Source: Ignavibacteria bacterium (GTDB lineage: Bacteria; Bacteroidota; Ignavibacteria; Tepidaquicellales; OLB5). Taken from it: DNA of 6,426 nucleotides. The notes under the pieces were generated by a model. The model saw nothing but the letters and a program-made list of their open reading frames with translations. It was not told where the DNA came from and searched no databases. The number at the start of each line of letters is the position of its first letter. The first letter of the stretch is position 1. The stretch is taken from positions 1 through 6,426 of the forward strand of contig JAPUEV010000320.1 of NCBI GenBank assembly GCA_027492415.1, written 5' to 3'. A program made the position numbers and the translations under genes. Positions 6,117-6,426 of this stretch are shown piece by piece.

Positions 6117-6426
6117 TGAACTCTTTTTCACAAATACAAAAATTATCAAACAGCACTTTACTTAATTTAAGTAAAGTGCTGTGTTTAATTTTATTGCTTA
6201 TAAACGTTTGTTATGCTGAAGATAACACGGGTAAAATAACCGGTAAGGTAATTGATCTTACCAATGACGGACTAATAAGCTATACAAAGATTAAGCTGGA
6301 ATCAGCCGGGAAAGAAAATTACAAAGCAGAAACAAACAGCGACCTGATAGGAAATTACGAGTTTAAGAATCTGCCTGCCGGAATTTACAAAATATCAACC
6401 GTTAGGCTTGGATACGAAAAAGAAGA
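6116..6426 (+). CDS. Exported protein with N-terminal carboxypeptidase-regulatory-like domain (partial; possible TonB-dependent receptor)
   Basis: The frame opens at ATG 6116, sharing the final A of the lipoprotein TAA, and stays open to the window edge (103 full codons plus two bases), so the 3' end is missing. Residues 1-20 form a long polar leader with K9 and K20. Residues 21-31 are hydrophobic, and cleavage is likely after A34 in V-C-Y-A. From G39 the chain follows a carboxypeptidase-regulatory-like domain: GKITGKVID (39-47), a T-K-I-K-L-E strand (57-62), then D76, G79, Y81-E82-F83, N85-L-P-A-G-I-Y91 and L98-G-Y100. In Bacteroidota this domain most often heads TonB-dependent receptors, but it also opens other surface proteins. 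The plug and barrel would lie beyond the window, so receptor identity is inference. Later in-frame GTG 6176 or TTG 6194 would remove the basic n-region and are less likely starts. A perfect palindrome spans codons 12-22. Confidence 0.8.
   Translation, partial: MNSFSQIQKLSNSTLLNLSKVLCLILLLINVCYAEDNTGKITGKVIDLTNDGLISYTKIKLESAGKENYKAETNSDLIGNYEFKNLPAGIYKISTVRLGYEKE
6151..6181 (+). terminator. Perfect 31-bp palindrome, terminator- or attenuator-like, inside the start of the last gene
   Basis: Arm CAGCACTTTACTTAA (6151-6165) and its exact complement TTAAGTAAAGTGCTG (6167-6181) surround a single T. As RNA this gives a 13-bp stem with an AATTT loop, followed by the T-rich TGTTTAATTTTATT. It begins 34 bases after the lipoprotein stop, the usual place for a terminator, yet lies in frame within the next gene. 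It may let only part of the transcripts continue. Confidence 0.6.

Overview
The window looks like a chromosomal stretch from an AT-rich member of the Bacteroidota / Ignavibacteriota (FCB) group. Three things support this. No start codon has a clear Shine-Dalgarno sequence. Several gene starts are preceded by TAnnTTTG -7 elements, two of them with a TTG/TTTG box 18-20 bp upstream. The proteins are also of FCB type: a large two-domain M16 peptidase of the kind common in Bacteroidota, a lipoprotein with an acidic stretch after the lipidated Cys, and an exported protein opening with a carboxypeptidase-regulatory-like domain. The species cannot be named from the sequence. No rRNA, tRNA, insertion sequence, phage gene or CRISPR array is visible.

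Layout. (1) 62-3010 (+): a complete periplasmic M16 zinc metallopeptidase. (2) 3024-3053: a strong, probably bidirectional intrinsic terminator between two convergent genes. (3) 3088-4854 (-): a polytopic membrane protein with about 11 membrane segments and a periplasmic C-terminal domain, resembling GT-C glycosyltransferase-type proteins. (4) 4855-5000: a divergent control region with a promoter on each strand and two tandem GACT-N5-AGTC palindromes exactly 20 bp apart. (5) 5001-5336 (+): an antibiotic-biosynthesis-monooxygenase-fold protein with the Asn/Trp/His triad of IsdG-type heme-degrading monooxygenases. (6) 5333-5458 (+): a 41-codon membrane microprotein, easily missed, overlapping the monooxygenase stop through ATGA. 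(7) 5459-5612: a 154-bp control region with another palindrome and a TAnnTTTG box. (8) 5613-6116 (+): a small lipoprotein. (9) 6116-6426 (+, cut by the window end): an exported protein beginning with a carboxypeptidase-regulatory-like domain, joined to the lipoprotein by a one-base TAATG overlap and carrying a perfect 31-bp palindrome across its first codons.

How they may work together. The peptidase and the membrane protein look like independent housekeeping units. The right-hand part could be a small iron/heme-related region: a cytosolic heme-cleaving enzyme with a coupled membrane peptide, under a palindromic operator, followed by a lipoprotein and a likely TonB-dependent receptor. The lipoprotein-then-receptor order resembles hmuY-hmuR heme-uptake pairs. 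That link is inference: the receptor identity is not proven inside the window and the lipoprotein is not recognisably HmuY.
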